Below, piece by piece: positions 1-12,235 of a stretch of 64,000 bases of DNA. This stretch comes from Anaeramoeba ignava (Eukaryota; Metamonada; Anaeramoebidae): assembly GCA_028826165.1 (NCBI GenBank), contig JAPDFW010000064.1, positions 372,001 to 436,000 on the forward strand, written 5' to 3'. The notes under the pieces were generated by a model. That model was not told the origin of the DNA. It worked only from the letters and a program-made list of their open reading frames with translations, and made no database searches. Within the stretch, counting starts at the first letter, position 1. Every line of letters begins with the position of its first letter. The translations under genes were made by a program, and so were the position numbers.

Positions 1-196
1 ATTTTGATTATGATTTTAATTTTTGATTTTTGATTTTTTATTTTTCATTTTAATTTTAATTTTTATTTTAATTTTAATTTTAATTTTAATTTTAATTTTG
101 ATTTTATTTTAATTTTAATTTTGATTTTAATTTTAATTTTAATTTTAATTTTGATTTTTCATTTTTTTCTTTTCAATAAAAAATTTAAAATTAAAA
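1..196. repeat. AATTTT/GATTTT satellite and 5' flank of first gene
   Basis: A/T simple repeat built of (A/G)ATTTT units, running from the window edge to about 165. The last 30 bases before the ATG at 197 hold a T-tract with a TTTTTCATTTTT-like core and an A-rich leader. I see no coding potential here. Confidence 0.8.
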
Positions 197-2014
197 ATGA
201 AAATTTTCTTTTTAATATTTTTAATTTTGTTTGCTTTCGCTATTGAACAAGATTATGTTATTGGTCCGCATGGAATTTCTGTTCATAAATCTTGTGTTCA
301 TCATGTTACTTCTGGTTCACATGTAAGAACATTAGATGATGGGTCAATTATTGTTGAATATAAAGGAGATATAAAACCAATACCAAAATGTGAATATCCT
401 TATAAATTTATACGAAACAATAAAAGAGAAAAGGGAGTTGGTGCAGATTTTTATGGTTGGCAAGTTTGGGCGTAAGTTTTACTTAATGAATAAATTTTTT
501 GCTTTTTTTTTTTAAAAATAAAAAAATTAAATAAAAAAATTAAATAAAAAAATTAAATAAAAAATTAAATAAAAATTAATTAAAATTTTAATTCATTTAG
601 AACATATGAAGAACCAAATCAAAAAAGTTTTGATGTATTCACAGATATTATGACTATTCCTTCTAATCCTCCTGGTTTTGAAGATGGAATTATTTACCTT
701 TTCCCTGGTTTGCAAAATTATGATTGGATTCCTACAGATAATGGTCCAGATCCTCCAGATGATTTTGATATTATTCAAGTAATTTGTTTATTAATTCAAT
801 TTTCTAAAATAATTTTAATTTTAACTTTATTTTTATTTTTATTTTTATTTTTATTTTATAGCCAGGTATATCTAGATTTATAAAAAGAAATTTCAGAACT
901 TTCATTAAAATTTAAATTGAATTGATTTATAAGATTAAAATTAAAATTAAAATTAAAATTAAAATTAAAATTAAAATTAAAATTTAAACTAAAATTAATT
1001 TATAAAATTAAAATTAAAATTAAAAATTAAAATTAATATTAAAATTAAAATTAAAATTAAAATTAAAATTAAAATCAAAATTAAAATTAAAATTAAAATT
1101 AAAATTAAAATTAAAATTCATTTATAAAATTAAAATTAAAATTAAATTCATTTATAAAATCAAAATTATAATTTAAAATTAAAATTAAAATTAAAAATTA
1201 AAATTTAAATTAAAATTAAAATTAAAATTTAAATTAAAATTAAAATTAAAATTTAAATTAAAATTAAAATTTAAATTAAAATTCATTTATAAAATTAAAA
1301 TTAAAATCCATTTATAAAATTAAAATTAAAATTAAAATTAAAATTAAAATTCAAATTAAAATCAAAATTAAAATAATTAAAATTAAAATTAAAATTAAAA
1401 TTAATTTATAAAATTAAAATTAAAATTAAAATTAAAATCAAAATTAAAATTAAAATTAAAATTAAAATTAAAATTAAAATTAAAATTAAAATTAAAATTA
1501 AAATTTAAATTAAAATTCATTTATAAAATTAAAATTAAAATTCATTTATAAAATTAAAATTAAAGTTCTTCAATATGGAGAAACACCAGCAGGAGGAGGA
1601 AATTATTGGGCAGTAGCATCATGGTATGTAACAGTATATTCAGGATATTTAGTAGCAGATTTACTTCCTGTATCACCAGGGAACAAAATTATTTGCAACA
1701 TGACACATTTAGGACAAGGTTCCGAAAAATGGTTTATAGGAGCAACCGTTGAATCAACAGGAAGAACATCAAATTTAGAAGTTTCAAAACCAAGACTTGT
1801 TTCTCAATCATGGGCTTATATTGCTTTGGAAACATATTATTTGGATGGTTGTGATTCTTATCCTCAAACTCCTATTACTTTCACTTCTAATAAATTGTTT
1901 GCTGAAAATAAAAATTTAACTCCTAATTGGGTCGCTCATGCTCAACATAATCCAACTAATTGTGGTGAAAAAGCTAATATTCAATCTCCTGATTCAGTTT
2001 CAATTTCTTTCTAA
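197..2014 (+). CDS. Secreted beta-sandwich protein (eqolisin/neprosin-like, tentative)
   Basis: Four exons: 197-471, 601-778, 862-865 and 1566-2014, total 906 nt (301 aa). Residues 1-15 are a hydrophobic signal peptide (MKIFFLIFLILFAFA), so the product is secreted. The body has the motifs IIQPVLQYG, GGGNYWAVASWYV and later SPGNKI and QSWAYIALETYY. The order of W/Y-rich strands recalls the beta-sandwich of G1 glutamic peptidases (eqolisins) or neprosin-like domains, but I cannot assign catalytic residues, so enzymatic activity is not claimed. The third exon is only 4 nt (CCAG). It supplies the Pro and first base of Val in QPVLQ and makes the reading frame continuous. Intron 3 (866-1565) is almost pure AAAATT repeat. 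A TTTTTCATTTTT-like motif lies about 35 nt upstream of the ATG. Confidence 0.75.
862..865 (+). other. 4-nt microexon (CCAG)
   Basis: The sequence TTTTATAG|CCAG|GTATAT lies between exons ending in CAA (778) and starting TTCTTCAA (1566). Exon lengths 275+178+449 give 902 nt, which is not a multiple of three; adding 4 gives 906. The joined reading is ...I-I-Q-P-V-L-Q-Y-G, a smooth domain core. Both flanks have canonical AG and GT. Confidence 0.8.
866..1565. repeat. Intron satellite, AAAATT type
   Basis: A 700-bp intron made of TTAAAA/AATTAAA hexamer repeats, interrupted by short ATTCATTTATAAAAT blocks recurring at irregular spacing. It has nothing coding and is bounded by a GTATAT donor and an AAG acceptor. 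Confidence 0.85.
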
Positions 2015-3039
2015 TTTTATTCAAATTCAAATTCAAAATCCAAATTCAAATTCAAATTCAAATTCAAATTCAAAATTCAAATTCAAATTAAAATTCAAAT
2101 TCAAATTCAAATTCAAATTCAAATTCAAATTCAAATTCAAATTCAAATTCAAATTCAAATTCAAATTCAAATTCAAAATAAATCAAATTCAAATTCAAAA
2201 TTCAAATTCAAATTCAAAATTAAAATTCAAATTCAAAATTCAAATTCAAAATTCAAATTCAAATTAAAATTCAAATTCAAATTCAAATTCAAATTCAAAT
2301 TCAAATTCAAATTCAAAATTCAAAATTCAAAATTCAAATTCAAAATTCAAATTAAAATTCAAAATTCAAATTCAAATTAAAATTCAAATTCAAATTAAAA
2401 TTCAAATTCAAATTCAAAATTCAAAATTCAAATTCAAATTCAAATTCAAAATTTAAATTCAAAATTCAAAATTCAAAATTCAAATTCAAAATTCAAAATT
2501 CAAAATTCAAAATCAAAATCAAAATCAAATTCAAAATTCAAATTCAAATTCAAAATTCAAATTCAAATTCAAAATTCAAATTCAAATTAAAATTCAAATT
2601 CAAATTAAAATTCAAATTCAAATTCAAAATTCAAAATTCAAATTCAAATTCAAATTCAAATTCAAAATTTAAATTCAAAATTCAAAATTCAAAATTCAAA
2701 TTCAAAATCAAAATTTAAATCAAAATCAAAATTTAAATCAAATTCAAATTCAAAATTCAAAATCAAAATTCAAATTCAAATTCAAAATCAAACTCAAAAT
2801 CAAATTCAAATTCAAATTCAAATTAAAATTCAAAATCAAACTCAAATTCAAATTCAAAAAGCAAAAAAGAAGAACAAGAAAAAATTCCACTTTTTCTTTC
2901 AATTTTTTTTTCAATTCTTTTTTTCATTCATTTTCTTTTTTTCTTTTCATTGATTGATTTGAGTTAATTTCAAATCAAAAAAAAAAAAAAATTCCCAAAA
3001 AGAAAAAAAAAAAATTTTCAATTCAAAAAATTTTTTTTT
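2015..3039. repeat. AAATTC satellite and convergent gene spacer
   Basis: From the stop codon at 2014 to about 2860 the sequence is an imperfect AAATTC/AAAATTC repeat with occasional AAAATC variants. From 2860 to 3039 it is A- and T-homopolymer rich spacer between two convergent genes. The long open frames across it are satellite artefacts. Confidence 0.85.
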
Positions 3040-6000
3040 TTAAATTATTTTCGATTCAGGTGAAAGAAAATTAGATTTCAAAATAGAAAATGTTTTTGAA
3101 AATAATGCTCTTCGAGATTTGTGGTCAAAAGAAACAATAAAAAAGGCATTTTTAGAAGAAATTTTACTAATTTTTTTGTCAGTTGGATGCAATAATAATT
3201 TTGGATTATCATCATAATTAAAAACAAATTGAGAATCTGATTCAGTAACAGGAACTAAATTAAACGATAAAGAGTCATGAAAGAGTTCAATTTCAACATT
3301 TCCATTTTCGAAATTGGATTGAGAAGTTTGAAGCACTGTGACAAAATATTTTTTAGATTGAGAAATTGTTGGAGCTCTTGTAAGTGTTTTTTTTTCAAGT
3401 AATTCTGATTGAAAATTCCGTTTTTTTTTAAATAGCGAAAAAAAATTCGAAATTTCATCTTTTGTTGAAAATTGCAAAAAGAAAAGTTTTGTCCCGATTT
3501 TCAGTTTTAAAACGGTTTCTTTTTGTGGATGCAATTGAACCGTAAATTTGGAATAATCCTCATTGATATCTTCAGTATTTGCTTTGAAATGCAATTTACC
3601 TTCATTCATCTCAATTTCGCATTCGCAAATCACTTTTTCATTCGATAAATCAAGCATTGAAACTTGGTATTTTGGTGATTGAATGGAATCTTGTTCTTTT
3701 TCTTGTTCTTTCTGTTTTTCTTGATTCTGCGGTTCATTTCGTGTCTTTTTTTCACTCGAATTTTCATTCGGAATTGAATTTCTCTTGTTAAAAAATTCCT
3801 TTTTTTGCATAATATTTAACATAAATTCCATTTTTCGATCCATTTTGGGAAACATAACGGAAATGGAGGAATTATCAGGAAACAGAATTTGTGCAATATT
3901 AGTGTCAGAAACTGATGAGACGTTGAACTTGCCTTCTCCAAAAGAAGCTTGTTTGATTACTTTTTTGGATTGTATTTGAAATTGCTGGCCAACAATTAAC
4001 TTGGCCTTTCCTGACTTTTTATTGCGTTCGTTAACAAGAAACGCATCGTAAACAGCAGAAAATAAAGGATCAAAACCTTCCGTTTTTGGTTCTTTAATGC
4101 GAACAAAATCGAGTTCATCCGTTTTGTTTTTGAATTTAATAATCGTTGTTTTCTTTTGATTTGTTTCGATTTTTATGAAGGAATTTTTCTTCTTTGTGAC
4201 TGGCGTTATTGAAATTTTTTCAATTTCCGCTTCTAAATTACAATTTTCTTTTGAACATTTCAAGAAGAATTTGTTATTTTCCACAACAATATCTCCGCGA
4301 TCTATACGTTTGAACTTGTTACTAAATATCTCAACTTGGAATTCTTTGCGTAGTGCTTGTTGTTGGATTTGCTGTTGAATTTTCTGCTGGATTTTTGGTT
4401 TTTGTGTCTTTGTTTTTTCTATTTCTTTTTCTTTTTCTTTTTCTTCTTCTATTTTTATTTCTTTTTCTTTTTCTTCTATTTTTGGATTTTCCTTTTCTTC
4501 TTCAAAATTAAGTTTTCCACTTTCTTCCTTTACAATTTCTTGCTCATCAACTTCTTGGAAAACAACCTCGTTAAATTTCTCTTTAACTAAATCTTCATTT
4601 TCTGATAAATGATTATCTTCCGAAAGTTTATCAGTTTCTTCAAAATCAGAAATTGATTGTTGTGACTCGTTTTGTTCCGGTTCTTGAACCAAATTCTCTA
4701 ATGGATTCTGCGTCAATTCTTGCATTTTATAACTTGAGAGAACATTCTCGAATTCTTTTGCAAGATCTGCTGTTGCGAATTCAAGTTTTGCGAATAAATT
4801 TTGCGAAGATTTCCCAGATTTGATAAGTAATTTGATCTGTTTTTCGTTTTCTTTGAGAAACTCAAGATAGCTCAATTCAATTTTTTGGATGTAAGAAGAT
4901 TTGGAGAAGAATATCTGATTTGCAGAAATTAGAATTTTCATATCCATTCGTTCTTTTTCATTTTGGGAAGTTACTTTGCATTTAAAACTGTGAATTTTTC
5001 CACGATAAAGTGCGCATATAAAACGATTCTTGAATTTGTGAAATTGTTTCATGGCTCGATTGAGATCATCAGGAGATTTGAATTTAATGCTAATTTTGTT
5101 TCTGAATCCAATTTTGAGTCGCGCTTTTCTTGGCGACTTGGATTTCATACTTTTTCCAAATGAATAAACAAAACGAAGTGATTCAATTTGATTTGAAATC
5201 ATAAAGTAATCATGTTTCATAATAAGTATAGCATCATACAGTGTTTGCGAGTCTGGTGAGCAAATGGAACATTCAAAAACATCTGGTTTCTTGATTTTAC
5301 ATATTCTTTCTTGGGAAAGCAATGCTTGATACTTGAGCACATTGAAATTATAAAAGAAATCTATTTGTTGAGTTTTGTTTTGAAATTGTATTAAAATTTG
5401 TGTTGAACAATCAATTACAAATCCAATTATTAATTTTATTTTTGGTTTTTGATTTTGATTTTGATTTTGATTTTGATTTTCATTTTCATTTATTTCAATT
5501 TGATTATTTTCAATAACTAAACGAGTGCATGAATTGTATTTTTTGGAAAGGGATTTATCATTAATCACAATATTGAATTTCTTCTCATAAAGTTGAATAT
5601 CAGCATTTGCTTCAACTTCATATAATGAATTAAGTAAATTAACTTTATATTGCTTCAAAAGTGTCTGATCTTCAGTCACAATTCTTGATTCCAATCGGAA
5701 AATTTGGGATATTAATTGGTCGATAAATTCTTTGCCACTTTCTTTTCTTTTTGTTTGTGGAAGCGATGCCAAAATCGGAATTTGAGATTGAGATGAATTT
5801 GTTCGTGAAAATTTGAAAAAAGCATTTGCAAAGAAATCTCGTTCAAAATGGTCTTTAAAAACTCCAACAAAACGGAATTCACCAAGATCATCAAAAAGAA
5901 ACTTATTCTGTTCAAATGGATGAAGAAACAATCGTGGGTTTTTCTTATAATTTACTTGGCAGATTGTTTTGGAATCTGATTCAATTTGAATGTCACTTTT

Positions 6001-8341
6001 GTTGAATTGAATTTTTGCTTCAGGATTTTCTTTCCATTTTGGAATATCGCCATTAATTGTTAAAATTGTGCAATAAAACACTACAGGATCGTTTTTCTCA
6101 TCAAGAATTGCAAGCGATTTTTTGATCCATTCGCTTTTAGTTTTGCGTTTTTTGTTTGAAATTAATTTTGGGTTTAATTCAATAAATTGAACCTCTTTTG
6201 TTGATTTTTCAATAAAAGCCTTTCCATCATCACCAAATTCAGCAATAAAATCTCCTTGACACAAATCAAAATTAAAATTTTTCTTAAATTCCGATCCACG
6301 GAAAAACTCAAAGCATTCATGATCTTCTTTATGCTGTAAAGTAAGAAATGTTTTTTCCATATTTTTCACATCCAAATTCAATTTTGAAAAATTACTTTCA
6401 AGATTCTCGAATTGTTGATTTGAAATATCTATTTGATTTTGTGTTTCCTTATTGTGTTGAGTCAAACTTTCTATTTTTGTGTCTAAAAGACTATTTTCAT
6501 TTTCCAAATCATGAATTTGCACTTCTTTTTTGTCCTTTTCAGATTGAAGAGAATTGATTTTCTCTTTTAAATTATCGAATTCAAACTGAGTTTTTTGCTT
6601 TTTTTCATCGACTAGTTTCTTTTCGGCTTCGATATCTGCAAGTTTACTTTTTGTTTCTTTGATTTCTTTCTCATAAAATTCGATTTGCTTGTTTGCATTT
6701 TCGATATTCAATCTCAATTTGTTTTCTTCTTCTTTTAAATTCTCTTTTTTTGAAGACAATTCAATTTTTTTCTCTTTTGTGCTATTCTTTTCTTGTCGAA
6801 TTTGCTCCAATTCAATGTTAGAATCCTCAACTTTTTGTTGGATTTTTGAAGATTGCTCTTTTAAATTCTTGTGGATTTGTTCCATTTGGTTGTTTTCCGT
6901 TTTTAAATTTTCTGCTTCCAATTTCAGATTTGATTTTTCTATTTTGAGTTTTTCGATATCTTTTTGCAAATTTGATGTTTCGTTTTGGAGTTTTTCAGTT
7001 CCTCTTTTGCGATATTATTCATTCCTAAATTTTGTTCATTTTCATTTTCATTTTCATATTCATTTTCAATTTCAAAAATTTTGTGATTTTTTTTTTGCCG
7101 AACCAATTTCATAATTTTCTTCTTGTTATTATTAGTATTGATATCATTATTTGGGTTATTTTCGTTTGTGTTCTTTTGTAACTCCTTTAGATTTATTTTT
7201 CGAAAAAGTCTTCTTTTTGATTTATTTGAATCAAGTAATATTTGATTCTTTGAATTTTTTGGAATTCTTTCTCTAATTTCTTTTCCCATTCGAAAGAAGA
7301 TGATTTTCTTGAATTTTTGTGATATATTTTCATCAATTTCTGAGTCTGAGTCTTGTGAATTTTTTGATACTTGAAAATCAATAATTTCTTTTATTTTTGA
7401 AACGATATTGAAAAATGATTCATCTTTCATTTCTTGTAAATTTTCTATTGTAGAATTTGAGATTTGATTATCTTGAAGAATTTTTATGAGATAACTTTCC
7501 AGGTTTAATTTAGAAAAACTGGAAGTAATTTAATAAGATATTTAATAAGATATTTAATAAGTTATTTAACAAGATATTTAATAAGATATTTAATAAGATA
7601 TTTAATAAGATATTTAATAAGATATTTAATAAGATATTTAATAAGATATTTAATAAGATATTTAATAAGATATTTAATAAGATATTTAATAAATAATTTA
7701 ATAAGATATTTAATAAGATATTTAACAAGATATTTAACAAGATATTTAATAAGATGTTTAATAAGATATTTAACAAGATATTTAATAAGATATTTAATAA
7801 GATATTTAACAAGATATTTAATAAATAATTTAATAAGATATTTAACAAGTAATTTAATAAGATATTTAATAAGATATTTAATAAGATATTTAACAAGATA
7901 TTTAATAAGATATTTAATAAGATATTTAATAAGATATTTAATAAGATTTAATAAAAGAGATAGATTAATAAAGAGATAAGTTAATAAAAGATATAAGTTA
8001 ATAAAGATATAATTTAATAAAGAGATAAGTTAATAAAGAGATAGTTTAATAAAGATATAAGTTAATAAAGAGATAGTTTAATAAAGAAATAAATTAATAA
8101 AGAGATAAGTTAATAAAGATATAATTTAATAAAGAGATGAGTTGTGTTTAATAAAGAGATGAGTTGTTTGTTTTTTTTTTTTGTTAAAAAAAGATTTGTA
8201 CTTTTCATAATTATTTTGATAAAAAGATTTTGCTATTTTTTCCAAATGTAATAAAAGTGTAGATCGTGAAATTTCTTTTGGTTTTTCAATTGAATTTAAT
8301 TGAAAAATCCATTGAATTAATGTATTTTGAAGAGTTGACAT
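3040..8341 (-). CDS. Large coiled-coil protein with repeated PH-like units
   Basis: Two exons, 8341-8202 and 7518-3040, joined in phase 2 across a satellite intron (7519-8201). The product is about 1,540 aa. The N-terminal 110 residues (M-S-T-L-Q-N-T-L-I-Q-W-I-F) resemble the helical N-terminal module of HOOK-type proteins, but only weakly. Then comes a K/E/Q heptad-rich coiled coil, followed by several divergent units of about 130 aa that look like PH-fold repeats. Two of these share the motif NP(R/K)L(F/L)LHP followed by a FVxFxxHxxR segment. A K/E-rich linker separates the repeats. The frame breaks once at a T5 run (6991-6995, + strand): one extra base joins EELK to KLQNETSN and gives a total of 4,620 nt, so I treat it as a consensus error. 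A cytoskeletal or membrane scaffold role is likely, but no specific function is assigned. Confidence 0.7.
7519..8201. repeat. Intron satellite, TTAATAAGATAT type
   Basis: Twelve-base unit TTAATAAGATAT repeated from about 7530 to 7945, with T-to-C variants, then a looser AATAAAGAGATAAGTT repeat to about 8160. It fills the single intron of the coiled-coil gene. The high-scoring ILLNILLN open frame on the minus strand is a by-product. Confidence 0.85.
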
Positions 8342-9862
8342 AATAATTAAAACAAAGAAAAAATGAAAAAAAAAAATAAAAATAAAATTCGTTATTAATT
8401 TTTTTTTTTCTTCTTTCTTTTTTTTAATTTTCTCAATTTATTTTTTGCTTTTTTTTTTTAATTAAATTTATTAATAATTTTTAAATCATTATTATTCATT
8501 TTATTCTTTAAATGAATAATTCCATTTTTATTAATTTAATTTAAATTTATTTTATTTAATAATTCCAAATTAATTCCACTTTTTTTATTTTCTTTTATTA
8601 ATTAATTTAATTCAATTTTATTTTATTAATTTTATTTAAATCAATTTTATTTAATAATTCCAAATTAATTCCACTTTTTTTATTTATTTAATTAATCAAT
8701 TTTATTTTATTTAATAATTCCAAATTAATTCCACTTATTTTATTTAATTAAATCAATTCCAATCTATTTTATTTAATAATTCCAAATCAATTCCATTTTA
8801 TTTTATTTATTTTATTTAATTTAAATCTATTTTATTTAATTAATTTAATTCTAAATCAATTCCACTTTTTTTATTTTTATTAATTTAATTTAAATTTATT
8901 TTATTTAACAATTCCAAATTAATTCCACTTTTTTATTTTATTTATTTAAATTAAATTTATTTTATTTTATTTAATAATTCCAAATCAATTCCACTTTTTT
9001 TATTTAATTAATCAATTTAAATTTAATTTATTTATTAATTCCAAATTAATTCCACTTTTTTTATTTATTTAAATCAATTTAAATCTATTTAATTTAATAA
9101 TTCTAAATCAATTCCACTTTTTTATTTAATTAATTTAAATCAATTTTATTTTATTTAATAATTCCAAATTAATTCCACTTTTTTTATTTTATTTATTTAA
9201 ATTAAATCTATTTTATTTTATTTAATAATTCCAAATTAATTCCACTTATTTTATTTAATTAAATCAATTCCAATCTATTTTATTTAATAATTCCAAATCA
9301 ATTCCATTTTATTTTATTTAATTAAATCAATTTAAATCTATTTAATTTAATAATTCTAAATCAATTCCACTTTTTTATTTAATTAATTTAAATCAATTTT
9401 ATTTTATTTAATAATTCCAAATTAATTCCACTTTTTTTATTAATTAATCAATTTTATTTTATTTAATAATTCTAAATCAATTCCACTTTTTTTTTTTAAT
9501 TAATTTAAATCTATTTTATTTAATAATTCCAAATTAATTTAAATCAATTCTAAATTAATTCCATTTTATTTAATAATTCTAAATTAATTTTATTTATTTA
9601 ATAATTCCAAATTAATTCCACTTTTTAATTTTATTTATTTAATTAATTTAAATCTATTTTATTTAATAATTCCAAATTAATTCCACTTATTTTATTTATT
9701 TAATTAATTTAAATTTATTTTATTTAATAATTCCAAATCAATTCCACTTTTTTTATTTTATTTTAATTAAATCTATTTTATTAATGAATTTAAATCTATT
9801 TTATTTAATTAATTTAAATCAAAATTTAGTTTTCATTTTTTTTTTCTTTCTTTCAAATTTTA
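8342..9862. repeat. Intergenic minisatellite with AATTCCAAATTAATTCCAC core
   Basis: A 1.5-kb divergent intergenic region. From about 8530 to 9780 it carries some 20 irregular copies of a 50-70 bp unit. The conserved part is TTTAATAATTCCAAATTAATTCCACTTTTTT and the variable part is a run of TTTAAAT/TTTATTT. The ends (8345-8400 and 9829-9857) contain the TTTTTCATTTTT-like element of the flanking genes. No gene is visible. Confidence 0.8.
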
Positions 9863-12033
9863 ATGCTTTTGAAAAATTTCTCTCTTTTTCTTTTCTTCTA
9901 TTTAATTTTCACAAACTTCCTTTCTTTTATTTACACAACAGAATACCAAGATCCCAAAATAAGTTACGAAATTCATTCCTCAAATGATTTAAGACAATGG
10001 AATTCAATTTTCAATAAAATTCAAAATAGAAAAAATGAAGAACATTGGATAAAAATCGACTTATTTTACATCCCCAAAAACAATTACAATAACTTCCCCC
10101 AATGTAATCAAACAGAAGAAAACGGATGCCTTTTACTTACACACAACTTTCCAATTAAAGGGGTCGATTATAACACAACAGAACATTTACTAAATTATAT
10201 CTCAGACAAAAACAACCAAGAAAAATTTCGAAATTCACAAGAAAAAATTGTGATTGTTCTTTGTTTTAAATTTGTTGATGCTTGCAATGACTCAAACCCG
10301 TTTTTGATTCTTGGCAAAAAATGGTTGATTCATTTTATGAAAAAGCAAACGATTTAATCAACTCACAAAATTTGAATTTGGAGTTTATTTTGGATGGAGC
10401 TTCAACTCCAGGAGGTGCTTTGTTTGATTTTTCTGGAGAAAGAACCAGGAAATGTTTAGCTGAAAAATGGTCTTTATGGAACTCAACATTCATTTCAATT
10501 CAAGATCCAATTGAAATTGCTTTTAGTGATGAAAATTATTTTTCAAGATTCCAAATTCTAAATGAATTTATCACTCCTTTTCATTCAACTTTTTTTATCG
10601 ACTATTTCAAGAAATTTGATTGGGGAAAATTTCAGCAAACAAACTATCCTTTTCTTTTTTGGGAGCCAAGCGATCAAGAAATAATTCAATCAGTGGAAAA
10701 ATCTTATCTTTCGGGAAAAAAACACAATCCAGGAATCAGGATCTCAATCAATATAGATCCCATCCAATTTGAGGTTTTTTCCGCAAATTACACAGGAATT
10801 GCTTGGAATAGATTCGTTTCTCCAGATTCTATTGATCCGCATATTATTCCAATCAATTATAATTTCACAAAAAATGATGTTCCTCAAGAAATATCTTTTA
10901 TGGTTCTTTCCAAAAATGCAAATCAAACTTTGCAATTCAACTCATTTTCTTCTCCAAATTTTTTCAATAATGAAATCAATTTGATTTCAACTGGAGAAAT
11001 CCAAAATTACACTCAAAAAATGGATCATGTTTCATGGATTTCCCTCAAAAGACCATCATCCTCATTCTTCTCATTAAATCAACAAGAAACAGTTTTCAGC
11101 AAATATTTCTCTAAAGATTCCTCACAAATTCTTGTTTTAATCAGTTCTTTTGACGGAAAAAATCAGCCGTTTCATTTCAACACTGATGATTTTTCTTTCT
11201 TTCAAATCAATCAGTCAAACTTGAATTTTATCGGATCAACAAAGATCTCTGTGGTTCATGCTTTAGATAGCCATATTCTTCAGTTTTACATCCCAGAAGA
11301 CGATGAATCAACTCTTTTATTCCAATTATCAGATTTATATTTTCATTGGGATTCAAAAATGCATCTGATTATAAACAACACAAAACATACACCAAAAGTT
11401 GCACTAATTGATTTGCCTTTAAATATACAACATATTTCCGTTTCTGCAATCTATGACCTCTCAAATCATTCATTGATTCATTTTTTTCTTACATTTTCAA
11501 CTATTGATTCTCATTTATTTGCAGTTGTTGGAACAATTTCAACAAAAACTGCTTCAATTACCAATTCCTCAAGTCTCATCCCAAGATTTATTGGTTTTGC
11601 AAAATCTTCGCAAATATCACTTCTTTATCTCAACCAATCCTTGTATTGTTTGATGCTCAATTCTCAAGGAGTTTGTTATCAAAACGAAAAAAAAATGAAA
11701 AATGGAAAAATCAAGATTTGTGATCAAAAAGGAGAATTAGGAACAAATGCACTTAATTATGCTATTGCTCCTTTCCAGAATTGGCAAATTTTTCTAAAGC
11801 AAAGTGATCAAATATTGAATGTTTGTAGTGAGCAAATTCTTGTTGGAACTTATGATATTGGAAAGAATTCTCACGGTTTTTTTACATCTTCAAAAAAAGA
11901 TGATTTGATTGTTTTAGAAGTTCATGAAGGAATTTCAAAAGATGAAATTTGTCAAAATTGTGAAGGATGTGGAGAACCATATTTTTTAAAAGGAATAATT
12001 TTAGATTCTTGGAAATTTTCTTTTAAATTTTAA
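9863..12033 (+). CDS. Secreted PLC-like phosphodiesterase family protein (tentative)
   Basis: A single exon encoding about 723 aa, starting with a hydrophobic signal peptide (residues 1-25). The first third contains W-I-K-I-D-L, L-L-L-T-H-N-F-P and I-V-I-V-L-C-F-K strand-like segments, then E-F-I-L-D-G-A-S-T-P-G-G. This order resembles TIM-barrel PLC-like phosphodiesterases of amoebae, with the THNFP histidine as a possible active-site residue; the assignment is weak. Several N-x-S/T sites fit a secreted glycoprotein, and the C-terminal half is beta-rich and unassigned. The frame breaks at an A6 run (10316-10321). One added A joins G-K-K to M-V-D-S-F-Y and makes the CDS 2,172 nt, so this is probably a consensus error and not a pseudogene. 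A TTTTCATTTTTT motif lies just upstream. Confidence 0.6.
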
Positions 12034-12235
12034 AATAAAAAAATTGATTAATTAGAATGTTTTTTTTTTGTTAGATTTGGGAATTTTTTTTCTTTTTGGA
12101 GAAGAAACTAAAAGAAAAAATGAAAGTAAAGAAAAAAAAAATGAAAGAAAAAGGAAAAAAAAAGAGTTCCAAAAAATAGGCAAAGAAAGTTTTGGAAAGT
12201 TCATGATTTTTTTTTTTTTTTGAATTGAGAAAGAA

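Noticed and set aside
7510..7896. Open frame of I-L-L-N repeats, minus strand
   Set aside because: It is a by-product of the TTAATAAGATAT satellite filling an intron; no gene signals.
7530..7945. Possible CRISPR-like regular repeat
   Set aside because: Units are contiguous with no unique spacers, and the context is a eukaryotic intron.
10316..10321. Programmed ribosomal frameshifting at A-runs
   Set aside because: Needed shifts go both ways between genes, the runs rarely form a proper slippery heptamer in frame, and no family known to use frameshifting is involved.
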